Shown piece by piece: positions 32,679-41,366 of a DNA stretch of 64,000 nucleotides (within the stretch, counting starts at the first letter, position 1; each line of letters opens with the position of its first letter). The position numbers and the translations under genes are program-made. Location of the stretch: the NCBI RefSeq assembly GCF_018618475.1, contig NZ_JACSMD010000001.1, forward strand, positions 1,178,001-1,242,000. Reading direction: 5' to 3'. The notes beneath the pieces were generated by a model that had not been told where the DNA came from, did no database searches, and was given only the letters and a program-made list of their open reading frames with translations. Source of the DNA: Exiguobacterium sp. s122. GTDB lineage: Bacteria; Bacillota; Bacilli; Exiguobacteriales; Exiguobacteriaceae.

Positions 32679-34002
32679 GGCGGAGCAGCTGACGTTTCGT
32701 TACCCCGGTAAACCGACCGACGTGTTGACCGACGTGACGTTCACACTCCGCGACGGCAGGACGCTCATCACCGGGGCGAGCGGGTCGGGGAAATCGACAC
32801 TGTTCGCCATGATGAACCGTCTCTACCCGGACAATTGTGACGGCATCGTCACAGGGAAACTCCGATTGTTCGACCGGTCGTATGAGACATACGGGCCCGG
32901 TGAGGTGAATCGTCGCGTCGGCACGGTGTTTCAAGACCCGGATAGTCAGTTCGTCATGCAGACGGTCGAGGAAGAACTGATTTTTACGCTTGAAAACTTC
33001 CAAGTCGACCGGGAAGCCATGATGGGGCGTATCGAGGCGATGTTACAGACGCTTCACTTAAGCAAGTATCGGCATCGTCGGATCCACGACCTGTCAGGCG
33101 GGGAGAAACAACAAATCGCCGTCGCCTGCGCCTTGGTCGGTCGGCCGGAATGGCTTCTGCTTGATGAACCACTCGCGCATCTTGACCCGGAGACCGCCGC
33201 ACGATTCGTCCGTTGGCTCGACGTCGCCGCCCGTACCGTCAACGTCGTCGTCATCGACCATCGGCCGTCCTTATGGGGAAGCTTCTTTGACCGACAAATC
33301 GAGCTTCAGACCGGGTGCATCATAAACGACCGGCCGTTCACGCCTCGTCCGGATTATGAGTTCGAACCGATTCAGATGCCACGGACAGATGATTTATTAT
33401 TTCACATACCGAAAATAAATCGAGAAACGTTTGAATTGGCAGCGAGCGACTTGACCGTCGCCGCGGGAGAAGTCGTCGCCATCCTTGGACGAAACGGAAG
33501 CGGCAAGTCGACATGGCTCAAAAGCCTGGCTCGGAATCATCGGGACGTCGGGCTCGTCCCCCAGTCCCCGGCGCACTTGTTTATCACGGGGGAAGTGACA
33601 CGAGAACTCGCTTATGGTCACGACCGGCCGATTGATGAATTATTGACTCGGCTCGGGCTCGAGACGTTGCGTGACGCCCATCCGCTCTCACTCAGCCACG
33701 GCCAAAAGCGACGGCTTGCCATCGGGGTGATGATGCTGTCTGGCAAACGCCTGATCGCGTTTGATGAACCGACCGCTGGACAGGACGAGTCGTCGCTCCG
33801 AGCGCTCCACCAGTTGATGGCCGAACGTGCTCGCGAGGGGCAGGCGGTGTTGTTCGTGACGCACGATCTCAGTTTTGCCCGGACCGCGAACACCTATTAC
33901 TTGATGCGAGATGGGAAGCTGAGTGGGCCGTACGACACGTCACTTTGGGATGATGCTGACTTGCTTCAGGCTCATGGCTTACTGACGGAGGGGACAGGAT
34001 GA
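32671..34002 (+). CDS. ykoD: YkoD, double ATPase of the ECF transporter
   Basis: 443 residues containing two ABC ATPase domains. Domain 1: Walker A GASGSGKST, Q-loop FQDPDS, signature LSGGEKQQ, Walker B LLLDEPLAHLD. Domain 2 (from ~residue 245): Walker A GRNGSGKST, signature LSHGQKRR, Walker B IAFDEPTAG. It energises the YkoE/YkoC membrane parts. ATG 32671 is preferred over the upstream TTG because it lies 8 bp inside the ykoE end and follows AAGGACG. It overlaps ykoC by 4 bp. Confidence 0.9.
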   Translation: MVEAEQLTFRYPGKPTDVLTDVTFTLRDGRTLITGASGSGKSTLFAMMNRLYPDNCDGIVTGKLRLFDRSYETYGPGEVNRRVGTVFQDPDSQFVMQTVEEELIFTLENFQVDREAMMGRIEAMLQTLHLSKYRHRRIHDLSGGEKQQIAVACALVGRPEWLLLDEPLAHLDPETAARFVRWLDVAARTVNVVVIDHRPSLWGSFFDRQIELQTGCIINDRPFTPRPDYEFEPIQMPRTDDLLFHIPKINRETFELAASDLTVAAGEVVAILGRNGSGKSTWLKSLARNHRDVGLVPQSPAHLFITGEVTRELAYGHDRPIDELLTRLGLETLRDAHPLSLSHGQKRRLAIGVMMLSGKRLIAFDEPTAGQDESSLRALHQLMAERAREGQAVLFVTHDLSFARTANTYYLMRDGKLSGPYDTSLWDDADLLQAHGLLTEGTG

Positions 34003-34736
34003 CGTTTCATGAGATGAATCCGACCGTCAAGTTTGTGACCGTGACCTGCCTCATGTTCGGCCTCGCTTTCATGTTCAATCCATGGACGCCACTCGCCGTC
34101 TTCATTGGCACGCTCGTCCTTCAGTCCCTTTTTGCGAACGTCAGCTGGAAGCGGTGGGGGCTTTTCATGATCCCGTTTTTATTGACCGCCATTGGCACCC
34201 TCTGGACGACGCTCGTTTTCGGGAAAGCGTCGAGCGGGGAGGTCGTGTTCGTGTTGTTCGGGAACAACGTCACGGAAGAGAACGTGATGCTCGCGGTGAC
34301 GCTCGCCTTGCGTGTATTGGCGTTCACGGCGTTGTCCCTCCTCTTTACGTTGACGACGGATCCGAAGCGTTTCGTGTATAGTCTGATGCAGCAAGGGAAG
34401 TTATCACCGAAGATCGCCTATAGCGTCTTCGTCGGGTTTCGTTTCTTTCCGATTTTAAAACATGAAATGATGCAGCTTTACGAGACGCATGCGCTTCGGG
34501 GAGTCCGTCTTGAGACGCGGCTCGATCACGTTCGGCATGTCCCGAAATTGTTGATCCCACTCCTTGCCGGTTCGATTCGCCAAGCCGAACGAATCGCCTT
34601 CTCGATGGAGGCCAGGGCGTTCACAGGAGATAAGCGGACAACATACGAAGTCGTGCCCGTCACACGAAGCGACATGTTGTTGGCGTCATTGTTACTTCTC
34701 TTGTTCGGAGTGAGTGTGTGGATTGGAATACGCTAA
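33999..34736 (+). CDS. ykoC: YkoC, transmembrane (T) component of the ECF transporter
   Basis: 245 residues with about five hydrophobic segments and the CbiQ/EcfT coupling region (LRGVRLETRLDHVRHVPKLLIPLL and SMEARAFTGDKR), where A-R-G/A-type motifs contact the ATPases. Last gene of the TPP-controlled operon; starts at the ATGA overlap with ykoD. Confidence 0.88.
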   Translation: MTFHEMNPTVKFVTVTCLMFGLAFMFNPWTPLAVFIGTLVLQSLFANVSWKRWGLFMIPFLLTAIGTLWTTLVFGKASSGEVVFVLFGNNVTEENVMLAVTLALRVLAFTALSLLFTLTTDPKRFVYSLMQQGKLSPKIAYSVFVGFRFFPILKHEMMQLYETHALRGVRLETRLDHVRHVPKLLIPLLAGSIRQAERIAFSMEARAFTGDKRTTYEVVPVTRSDMLLASLLLLLFGVSVWIGIR

Positions 34737-34768
34737 AACAGGACGACTCACTCAGAGTCGTCCTGTTT
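34736..34768. terminator. Bidirectional terminator after ykoC
   Basis: A perfect 14-bp stem (34736-34749 with 34755-34768), loop ACTCA. The stop codon of the convergent DUF1643 gene lies inside it. Confidence 0.85.
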
Positions 34769-35335
34769 CGTTTCTTTGACGATGCGGAACTTCGGTTTGA
34801 CTGATTCGTTGTTAAACGCCTCGAGCACCGTGTTCTCGTTCGCCATTCGGATTTGTTGAGGCTCACCTTTTGACGTCGTCCCGATACAGAACATGTTCGC
34901 CTCGTGGTCAGCAAACAGCGTTTTGTACGCGGTCGAGTGATGCATGAGACGACCGGGTGATCCCCAGCCGACAATGGCCATCCCGCCGCTCTGTTCGACT
35001 TCGTCGAGCGTCTCTTCGACGTAATGGAAGTTCGTCTCGTCGAGTTGCGATTCGACGTAGGGGAGATTGTCGTTAATGGCGAGCGTCGGGACGAGACTGA
35101 TGACGCGCACTTCCCGAATCGGTTTGTCGAGATGATTGCGCATGAGCATGTACGCCCGTTGCGTCGTCGTCCCGGACAAGAACGCGTCACTCATTCGAGG
35201 GGAGTAGATGATGACGGCGCAAATCACCCCGTCAACGACGTCAGTAAACTCATAGGACCGCATGTAGCGTTTCGTCTTGTCGTCATTAAAGAACGACTTG
35301 ACGCGAATCGTCACTTCCTCGATGTGTGTGTTCAT
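34748..35335 (-). CDS. DUF1643-like protein
   Basis: 195 residues. RYMRSYEFTD near the start, ICAVIIYSPRMSDAFLSGTTTQRAYMLMRN and VRVISLVPTLAINDN fit the DUF1643 layout (an N-P-S/A-D-type segment followed by a variable core), with GWGSPG late in the protein. Function of the family is unknown. It is a soluble protein with an acidic end. GAGGAAACG lies before the ATG. Confidence 0.6.
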   Translation of the reverse strand: MNTHIEEVTIRVKSFFNDDKTKRYMRSYEFTDVVDGVICAVIIYSPRMSDAFLSGTTTQRAYMLMRNHLDKPIREVRVISLVPTLAINDNLPYVESQLDETNFHYVEETLDEVEQSGGMAIVGWGSPGRLMHHSTAYKTLFADHEANMFCIGTTSKGEPQQIRMANENTVLEAFNNESVKPKFRIVKETKQDDSE

Positions 35336-35367
35336 ATCGTTTCCTCACTTCAACTAAAGATATACGG

Positions 35368-36060
35368 TCATGTCAGACTCGCGAACCATTCCAAGTAACG
35401 AATCGCATAGCGTGCGACTTGTTGTTTCGTCGACTTCCCGTCACCGGGCAAGAGTACGACTTCCTCTTGGTATTGTTCGTAATACGACATGACGTTGTCG
35501 ACGTACTGTTCACTGCGATTATACTCGAAGATGGCTGAACGAATCGAGTCGGTCGAGTCGGTCGAGCGGCCACCGTGTTCACTCAAGTAGTATGCGGCCG
35601 CATGGGCCGAGTCGATCAGACTATGAGGGTCGGCTTGTCCGTCACCGTTGCCGTCACGACCGAGCCCGCCATACTGTTCAATCAACGTCACATCCGTCAA
35701 ATCGACTTCATCCTCAGGGACATCCCCTTTTTGGTCGTCTGTGTCATATTGCCAGCCGAGCCAAGTCCGGGGCATGAACTGGAACGGACCGATGGCACCG
35801 ACCGATGAGCGCATCGAGGCACTGTGTGAGAAAATCGTCTCGACGCGATGGACTGCGGCGAGTAACTGCCAATCGACATCATACGTATCCGCCGCGTCCT
35901 CATACACCGAGACGTGATTCGCCGGGACGCCGTGATCTCCATAATAGGCACGGTAAAGGGCGTTGTTCACTTTTTCATCTTGACCGAACCAGCCGATTGC
36001 GGCGAGGATCAACACCGCCACAAGCATGATACTGGTCAGTCGCAGCATCAATCGTTTCAA
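35368..36060 (-). CDS. Membrane-anchored lytic transglycosylase-like protein
   Basis: 230 residues. N-terminal signal anchor (SIMLVAVLILAAIGWF), then an SLT-type lysozyme fold: DVDWQLLAAVHRVETIFSH has the catalytic Glu, SVGAIGPFQFMPRTWLGW the GxxGxxQFMP motif, and GGLGRDGNGDGQADPHSLIDSAHAAAYYLSEHG the C-terminal half with a Ca-like loop. It should cleave peptidoglycan outside the cell. A TTG start at 36060 is chosen because AGGAGGCGG lies 4-8 bp upstream. Confidence 0.85.
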   Translation of the reverse strand: MKRLMLRLTSIMLVAVLILAAIGWFGQDEKVNNALYRAYYGDHGVPANHVSVYEDAADTYDVDWQLLAAVHRVETIFSHSASMRSSVGAIGPFQFMPRTWLGWQYDTDDQKGDVPEDEVDLTDVTLIEQYGGLGRDGNGDGQADPHSLIDSAHAAAYYLSEHGGRSTDSTDSIRSAIFEYNRSEQYVDNVMSYYEQYQEEVVLLPGDGKSTKQQVARYAIRYLEWFASLT

Positions 36061-36138
36061 GATACCGCCTCCTAGCTTTCTAGACAATACCCGAATAGTG
36101 TAGCATATAGCTAACAGGAAGGACAGGAGTGGATATCG

Positions 36139-36837
36139 ATGCTCGAACGAATCGTCTTTACCGTGATTCTCGCCTATTTATTAATCATTCAGCTGTTCAA
36201 TGCCCGCTTGATGAAATCGATGATCACTTCGCTCGGACGAGGGCGTGTCTACGAAGAGTCAATCAAGTCCGCCTGGGGCTTATCGCTCTTGCTCCTCGCG
36301 CTCGTCTTCTTGTTCGATGTGCCGTTTGAAGCGGTCGGTCTCGCGTTCATGCCGGACGCGGCCGACGAACGGGCATGGAACTATTTCGTGTTCAGTTGCG
36401 TCCTCATGGGCAGTCTCTTCGTCTTCTACTTATCCGTCTTGACTTCAGAACGGCTCCGCCAGCGGCTTCGTCCGCACTATGAACTTGAAATCGAAAAAGT
36501 GCTGTTGCCGCGAACGAATGAAGAGGCCAAGGCTTGGAAAGCCGTCTCGTTCACGGCCGGAATCACGGAAGAATTTATCTTCCGCGGGGTGTTGATTTAC
36601 ACAGTCACCTTGTATGTCGATTTCTCAGACGTTTGGCTCGCCTTGGTGAGCGGGGCCCTGTTCGGTGTAGCCCATGCGTATCAAGGTGTTCGAGGTGTGG
36701 TCGTGACCGGTTCCGTCGGCTTCCTCTTCGGCTTTCTCTTTTTGGCGATGGGCGTCCTTTGGCCAATCATGATTTTACATGTGTTACTTGATCTGGTCGC
36801 AGGGCCGATTCATGTCGACGAGCCAAAAACGTTGTGA
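36139..36837 (+). CDS. CPBP-family intramembrane metalloprotease
   Basis: 232 residues with about seven hydrophobic segments. Conserved motifs EEFIFRG (two catalytic Glu and an Arg), FGVAHAY (His) and LHVLLDL (His) identify the CAAX-protease/bacteriocin-processing group. Its substrate is unknown. ACAGGAGTGG lies upstream of the ATG. Its 3' end overlaps the convergent hydrolase gene by 71 bp. Confidence 0.85.
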   Translation: MLERIVFTVILAYLLIIQLFNARLMKSMITSLGRGRVYEESIKSAWGLSLLLLALVFLFDVPFEAVGLAFMPDAADERAWNYFVFSCVLMGSLFVFYLSVLTSERLRQRLRPHYELEIEKVLLPRTNEEAKAWKAVSFTAGITEEFIFRGVLIYTVTLYVDFSDVWLALVSGALFGVAHAYQGVRGVVVTGSVGFLFGFLFLAMGVLWPIMILHVLLDLVAGPIHVDEPKTL

Positions 36838-37693
36838 CGGCTGACTCATAGGCGTCGCGGTCTTTCAAGATGCAGTTCGTATGTTCCGCATCGTGAATCA
36901 ACGCAATCTCGTTTTGACGGTTAAGTGCGTTCATCTCGACCGACATCCACGTCGGGACGAAGTCATCACGTGTCCCATGGATGAACAAGACGGGCGCCTT
37001 CGTCTCCGCGAGCGCACGTTTTGGACTCACTTGATGCATCCGGAATCCGGCACGTGTCCATAAAAAGTAGTCGATTCCTGGTAAGAGGAAGTCCCCCGGC
37101 ATCCGGTGCAAGTTGTTCAATTGATGGCGCATCAGTTGACGCAAGTCATCGAACGGACACTCGGCAATCAAGAAGTCGACGTCCGTGAGCGGTCCTGCCT
37201 GAAGGATGGTCGCCGCACCCATCGATACGCCGTGCAACCCAATCGCTTCGACCGGTTCATTCATCCGGAGCCACTCGACCCAGTCGACGATATCGTGTTT
37301 TTCATGATACCCGTACGAGGCGTAGACGCCTTCTGACTCGCCATGAGACCGTAAGTCGACAGCGAGCAGGTTATAGCCAAGCCGATGGAACATGGCCAAG
37401 TGGGGTGCCATGAAACTATGCGACGCCGTATACCCGTGGACGAAGACGATCCATTTCTTTGCCTCGCCATTCCGGTAGACACGGCCATAGAGCCGATAGC
37501 CGTCTCGAGATTGGAGCGAGACGTGTTCGAATGGCACGTCGTGATAAAACGATTGATCTTCTGTCGTATACGGCGCGAGCAACATCTCAGGCGTCTTCCG
37601 TTTCCCTCGTGTCATCCGTTTGAAGGCGTAATAACTGATGGCGTAGTAGCCGGTGAACAGTGTCGCGAGCCCGTATTTCCATTTTGATTGCAT
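36767..37693 (-). CDS. Alpha/beta hydrolase with N-terminal membrane anchor
   Basis: 308 residues. An N-terminal hydrophobic segment (LATLFTGYYAISYYAF) precedes a Hydrolase_4-type domain with FVHGYTASH (oxyanion), DLRSHGESEG, nucleophile motif GVSMGA, IHGTRDDFVP (Asp) and HDAEHTN (His). This resembles the YqkD-like esterases of bacilli. ATG 37693 has GGAG 8 bases upstream. Convergent overlap of 71 bp with the CPBP gene. Confidence 0.85.
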   Translation of the reverse strand: MQSKWKYGLATLFTGYYAISYYAFKRMTRGKRKTPEMLLAPYTTEDQSFYHDVPFEHVSLQSRDGYRLYGRVYRNGEAKKWIVFVHGYTASHSFMAPHLAMFHRLGYNLLAVDLRSHGESEGVYASYGYHEKHDIVDWVEWLRMNEPVEAIGLHGVSMGAATILQAGPLTDVDFLIAECPFDDLRQLMRHQLNNLHRMPGDFLLPGIDYFLWTRAGFRMHQVSPKRALAETKAPVLFIHGTRDDFVPTWMSVEMNALNRQNEIALIHDAEHTNCILKDRDAYESAVTTFLARRHESALRPDQVTHVKS

Positions 37694-37868
37694 GAACATC
37701 GCTCCTTTCTCCATCATTGTACCCGAAACACGTCGTATGCTTCACGTACGAGTTGTCGGGATAGGGGAATACGAGACGATTCCCTCAATCGATTCTTCAA
37801 CAAACGGCCGTTGCATCGTTCTTCGCCCCAGACTATGCTCGTGTGGTAGATGAAAAGGGGGACTTCAT

Positions 37869-38279
37869 GTGACGCGTGAGGCGATAGATCGCTGGATTCA
37901 AGCTTGTGTAGCAGGGCAGACGCATTATGTGACCGAAGAAGGGATTTCAATCCAGCAACGGGGGAGGCGGGCGACGAGGCATTTATCGCCCGTGCTTGAC
38001 GCCTTGATGGAGCAATATGCCGAGGCAACTCGTGACTTGCACGTTTCCGTTCACGCGCTCGCCGTCGAAACAGGGGTTCGGCCGGAAGAAGTTATGCGTG
38101 CACTCCTCGCTTTAACGGACGTGTACCTCGTTTCGCACCACGTCGAAGAACGGTTACTCACGATTCACCATATGAAGATTGATTCGTCCCGAAAGCTATC
38201 CGTGCACGTGACGTTCAGCGCGTGGTTGACGTATCATCTCGAGAGAATCCGCAACGCTCGGCCTCAGGTCGGGTCATAA
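37869..38279 (+). CDS. Hypothetical protein, 136 residues
   Basis: Not recognised. GTG start behind AAAAGGGGGA. Soluble, with an arginine-rich helical region and a segment HALAVETGVRPEEVMRALLAL that could be a winged-helix or HTH core, then a C-terminal strand-rich part. Ends at a strong shared terminator with hrtA. Confidence 0.55.
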   Translation: MTREAIDRWIQACVAGQTHYVTEEGISIQQRGRRATRHLSPVLDALMEQYAEATRDLHVSVHALAVETGVRPEEVMRALLALTDVYLVSHHVEERLLTIHHMKIDSSRKLSVHVTFSAWLTYHLERIRNARPQVGS

Positions 38280-38280
38280 C

Positions 38281-38312
38281 GAAAGGGAGTGGCGACGAAG
38301 CCACTCCCTTTC
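38281..38312. terminator. Bidirectional terminator before hrtA end
   Basis: A 12- to 13-bp perfect stem GAAAGGGAGTGGC with its complement (38281-38293, 38300-38312). Confidence 0.85.
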
Positions 38313-38947
38313 TATATAGCGATCAACTGCCCGTCACGCAGACGGAGGACACGATCGCACACGTCGAGCATGCGCTCATCATGCGTGATGACGAGGACGC
38401 GTTTGTTCCGATTATGAGCCGCATCGGCTAGACGTTCCATGACGAGACGACCATTCACGAAGTCGAGGCTCGCCGTCGGTTCGTCGGCCAAGATGAGCTG
38501 TGGGTCATTGATCAGGGCTCGGGCGACGGCGACCCGTTGCCGCTCTCCACCAGAGAGCCGTTCTGGCAGCTCGGTGACGCGATGCCGTAATCCGAGGTCC
38601 GTCAACAATCCTATCGCGTCGCCTTCGGTCTCGCTCTCGCCTTGGACGAGTTCGAGCTGTTCGCGCACCGTCAAATACGGGACGAGGTGGGCGTCTTGAA
38701 ACACGAAACCGATTTCGTTCAATCGTAATTTTCGCCGAGCTTCCTCGTCGAGAGTAAACACGTCGACCGAATCGAAGAACAGACTGCCCGCATTAGGACG
38801 TTTTAATAGACCAAGTATTTGAAGCAACGTACTTTTTCCGCTGCCGCTCGGTCCGATGATGCCGATACACTCACCTGGGGCGACGCTTAAGTCGACTCCA
38901 GATAAAATCGGCTGTTCATAGGCGTGATATATACCACTTAATTTCAT
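38312..38947 (-). CDS. hrtA: HrtA, heme-efflux ABC ATPase
   Basis: 211 residues, the HrtA size. Walker A GPSGSGKST, Q-loop VFQDAHL, signature LSGGERQRVAVARAL, Walker B LILADEPTASLD and H-loop ITHD are intact. Its operon place behind hrtB, hssS and hssR identifies it as the motor of the heme detoxification pump that removes excess heme from the membrane. The start overlaps the hrtB end by 4 bp. Confidence 0.85.
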   Translation of the reverse strand: MKLSGIYHAYEQPILSGVDLSVAPGECIGIIGPSGSGKSTLLQILGLLKRPNAGSLFFDSVDVFTLDEEARRKLRLNEIGFVFQDAHLVPYLTVREQLELVQGESETEGDAIGLLTDLGLRHRVTELPERLSGGERQRVAVARALINDPQLILADEPTASLDFVNGRLVMERLADAAHNRNKRVLVITHDERMLDVCDRVLRLRDGQLIAI

Positions 38948-39948
38948 TTGATGCGACCTCCTAATGCGTCGGCAGCGTCGAGCCGACGAAGTGTCTGTAA
39001 CGGTAACACGGTTCCGAGAACCGAGATGATGACGAACAGTGCACTATAAAGCGTCATGTTCGTCAACTCGAACTTGAATCGGACCGTGTCCGGAACGATT
39101 TGCGTTGCCAATAAAGTGACGAACGTCGCGACCAAGCTCGCCATGACGACGGTGACGAGCACTTGGGAAATGAGCGCGACACCGATTGTCTGGGAACGAA
39201 TCCCGATCGCTTTCAATATGCCGAGCTGCGGCAGTTTTTGTAACGTCACCATGTAGAAGAACGCGGTCAAAATGAACGCCCCGATGACGAGAAGAAACGC
39301 GCGCATCATCGTGAACGTACCTTGTTCGGCGGAATAACCGGGTACGGATTCGATGATGTCTTGTTTTGAGTATTTCGTTAGAGGCGGGTCGCCGTCGCCG
39401 AGCCAGGCCGAGACGTAGGACGGACCACCCGCAGCTTTCTGATAAGCGTTCCACGTCTCCATCGTCGTCCAGACGACAGGGCCGTGGCTGAATCGTCCGT
39501 CCGTCACCCCGGTGATCGTGAAGCGGTATCCGCTCGCAAAGTCCTCGACGGTATCCCCAATCGCATACGTCTCTAAAAAACTTGGGTCTACGAGGACTTC
39601 CCCGACGGAAAGATTGAGGGCAGGTCCAATCGTCGAGTCTTTCGGTAAGGCGAACAGCGTCGCGTCCTGTTTCGATCCTTTCACGAATGTGAGTGGTTTT
39701 ACAGCGAGCGGGGTCATCGCCGCGTTAGGCGTGCCTTCGATGAACGAGCGCGTCAGTTGCCCGTCCGCGTCTGCTGTGAGGTGGAACGTGTCGACGTCGA
39801 GTTCACGCACAGTCGCCCCGTTATCGTAGGCGAGTCCGTCCGCTAGACCGGTGATGAGCGTCGTCAACAAGACGATGGCGAGCGTGATGAATAAGATGAG
39901 CCCGAACTGTCGGCGCTTTCGCCACATTTCTTTTAATCCGAGTGTCAT
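38944..39948 (-). CDS. hrtB: HrtB, heme-efflux permease (MacB/FtsX-like)
   Basis: 334 residues: one N-terminal TM, an extracellular domain of ~190 residues, and three C-terminal TMs with LGILKAIGIRSQTIG (FtsX-type coupling helix). The layout and length match HrtB, which extrudes heme. GGAGGC precedes ATG 39948. A direct repeat recognised by HssR lies ~45-60 bp upstream, so hrtBA has its own heme-induced promoter between hssS and hrtB. Confidence 0.85.
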   Translation of the reverse strand: MTLGLKEMWRKRRQFGLILFITLAIVLLTTLITGLADGLAYDNGATVRELDVDTFHLTADADGQLTRSFIEGTPNAAMTPLAVKPLTFVKGSKQDATLFALPKDSTIGPALNLSVGEVLVDPSFLETYAIGDTVEDFASGYRFTITGVTDGRFSHGPVVWTTMETWNAYQKAAGGPSYVSAWLGDGDPPLTKYSKQDIIESVPGYSAEQGTFTMMRAFLLVIGAFILTAFFYMVTLQKLPQLGILKAIGIRSQTIGVALISQVLVTVVMASLVATFVTLLATQIVPDTVRFKFELTNMTLYSALFVIISVLGTVLPLQTLRRLDAADALGGRIK

Positions 39949-39990
39949 AAAAAAGCCTCCTTCATGTCGATGAAGGAAGCATAACGAACG

Positions 39991-40010
39991 AATATGAACA
40001 GAAGATGAAC
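39991..40010 (-). promoter_or_regulatory. HssR direct-repeat binding site
   Basis: On the minus strand GTTCATCTTCTGTTCATATT, i.e. GTTCATnTT-N2-GTTCATATT. It differs at a single base from the direct repeat reported for HssR in staphylococci and Bacillus anthracis. Located in the hssS-hrtB gap. Confidence 0.8.
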
Positions 40011-40013
40011 AAG

Positions 40014-41366
40014 TCACAACTGTATCGTAAACGTCGTCCCTGAGCCGAGCGTGGAGTCGACGTGAATCGTGCCACCGTGCAAGGCGACGATGTCATGGAC
40101 GATTGAGAGACCGAGCCCGGTCCCGGCCGCGCCTCGGGAAACGTCACCTTGGAAGAAACGTTCGAACAGACGTGCTTTCGTCGCCTCATCCATCCCATCT
40201 CCCTCGTCTGAGACCGTGATCGTGACACGTTCGTCTCGTCTCAACTGGACACGGATCGTACTGCCTTCGTCTGAGGCATGAATCGCGTTTTGGAGCAAGT
40301 TCGCCCACACTTGAGCGAGTAAAATCGGGTCGCCTTTTACGGTGATGTCGTCGAGGTCGGTGACGACGGCAATCCCTTTTCGGTCGAGTTGGAACGAGAG
40401 ACCGCGTACCGCGTCTTCGATTGACGGGGCAAGCGGGACGTCTTGGTCAAGCGAGAGGTTCGCCTCATCGAGACGGGCAAGGAGAAGTAGTTGATGCGTC
40501 AACGCCGACAACCGCGTCGTCTCAGCACGAACGATTTTTGCATATTGTTGTGTTTCCCCCTCGGTCGAATCGACGAGCGTCGAGGCGTAGCCAGAAAGGG
40601 ACGTGAGCGGGGTCTGAAACTCGTGCGAGACGTTCGAGACGAAACGTCGTCTCGCTTGTTCAGACGTCTCAATCGTCCGCGCCATGTCATCGAAGCGGCG
40701 AGCGAGAATCCCAATCTCATCGGCACGTTCGAGCGGCAAGTCACGTGGCCGCTTTCTCGATGCGACCGATGCTGTCGCGTCCGTCAACGCTTTTACGGGC
40801 TTGATGATGGAACGCGTCGCGACCGCAATCAAGAGAAAAGCCAAACCGGTCAGCAGGGCGAAAAACAAGCCGACAAAGAGATGCAGTTCGCGAATTTGGG
40901 CCGATAAGTCCGGTCGCATGAACACGGCATCGACCCCGTCTATGCCTTCAAGCGGAAACCCGTACGTGTTGACGACTTCGTTGTCAAACAAGCCGAGTAG
41001 AAACAAATGGAACGGATAATCGCGCATCCCTTCATACACCGCGCCGTTCCGCACCGAGGCGACGATCTGGTCGTCAATCGACTCATCTCGGAAAGTACCG
41101 CCGTAACGTACGACGCGACCATCGGCTTTGACGACGTAAAGCTGGTACCCGGTTCGGGCAAGGAGCGTATAGAAGGCGGACTCGTCCTGGTCTGTATGAT
41201 TCGAGAAGTATCCGATTGCCGTGCTCGCCGTCTCACTCGTCTTCTCACTATAGGACGGTTGCCACCACGTGTAATAAGCGAAATTACTGACGAGAAGGGC
41301 GATCGCCCCGGAGAGAAGTAAAATCATGAACACGATGAGGACGATTCGTGTATAGAGGGTTTTCAT
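40014..41366 (-). CDS. hssS: HssS, heme-sensing histidine kinase
   Basis: 450 residues. Two TMs (8-30, ~162-183) flank a 130-residue extracellular sensor with GMRDYPFHLFLLGLFDNEV and AVFMRPDL, segments characteristic of HssS. HAMP (RSIIKPVKALTDATASVAS), H-box SNVSHEFQTPLTSL with His ~248, N-box NLLQNAIHAS, G1 SDEGDGM and G2 GTGLGLSI follow. Phosphorylates HssR when heme rises. The start overlaps hssR by 4 bp. Confidence 0.88.
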   Translation of the reverse strand: MKTLYTRIVLIVFMILLLSGAIALLVSNFAYYTWWQPSYSEKTSETASTAIGYFSNHTDQDESAFYTLLARTGYQLYVVKADGRVVRYGGTFRDESIDDQIVASVRNGAVYEGMRDYPFHLFLLGLFDNEVVNTYGFPLEGIDGVDAVFMRPDLSAQIRELHLFVGLFFALLTGLAFLLIAVATRSIIKPVKALTDATASVASRKRPRDLPLERADEIGILARRFDDMARTIETSEQARRRFVSNVSHEFQTPLTSLSGYASTLVDSTEGETQQYAKIVRAETTRLSALTHQLLLLARLDEANLSLDQDVPLAPSIEDAVRGLSFQLDRKGIAVVTDLDDITVKGDPILLAQVWANLLQNAIHASDEGSTIRVQLRRDERVTITVSDEGDGMDEATKARLFERFFQGDVSRGAAGTGLGLSIVHDIVALHGGTIHVDSTLGSGTTFTIQL

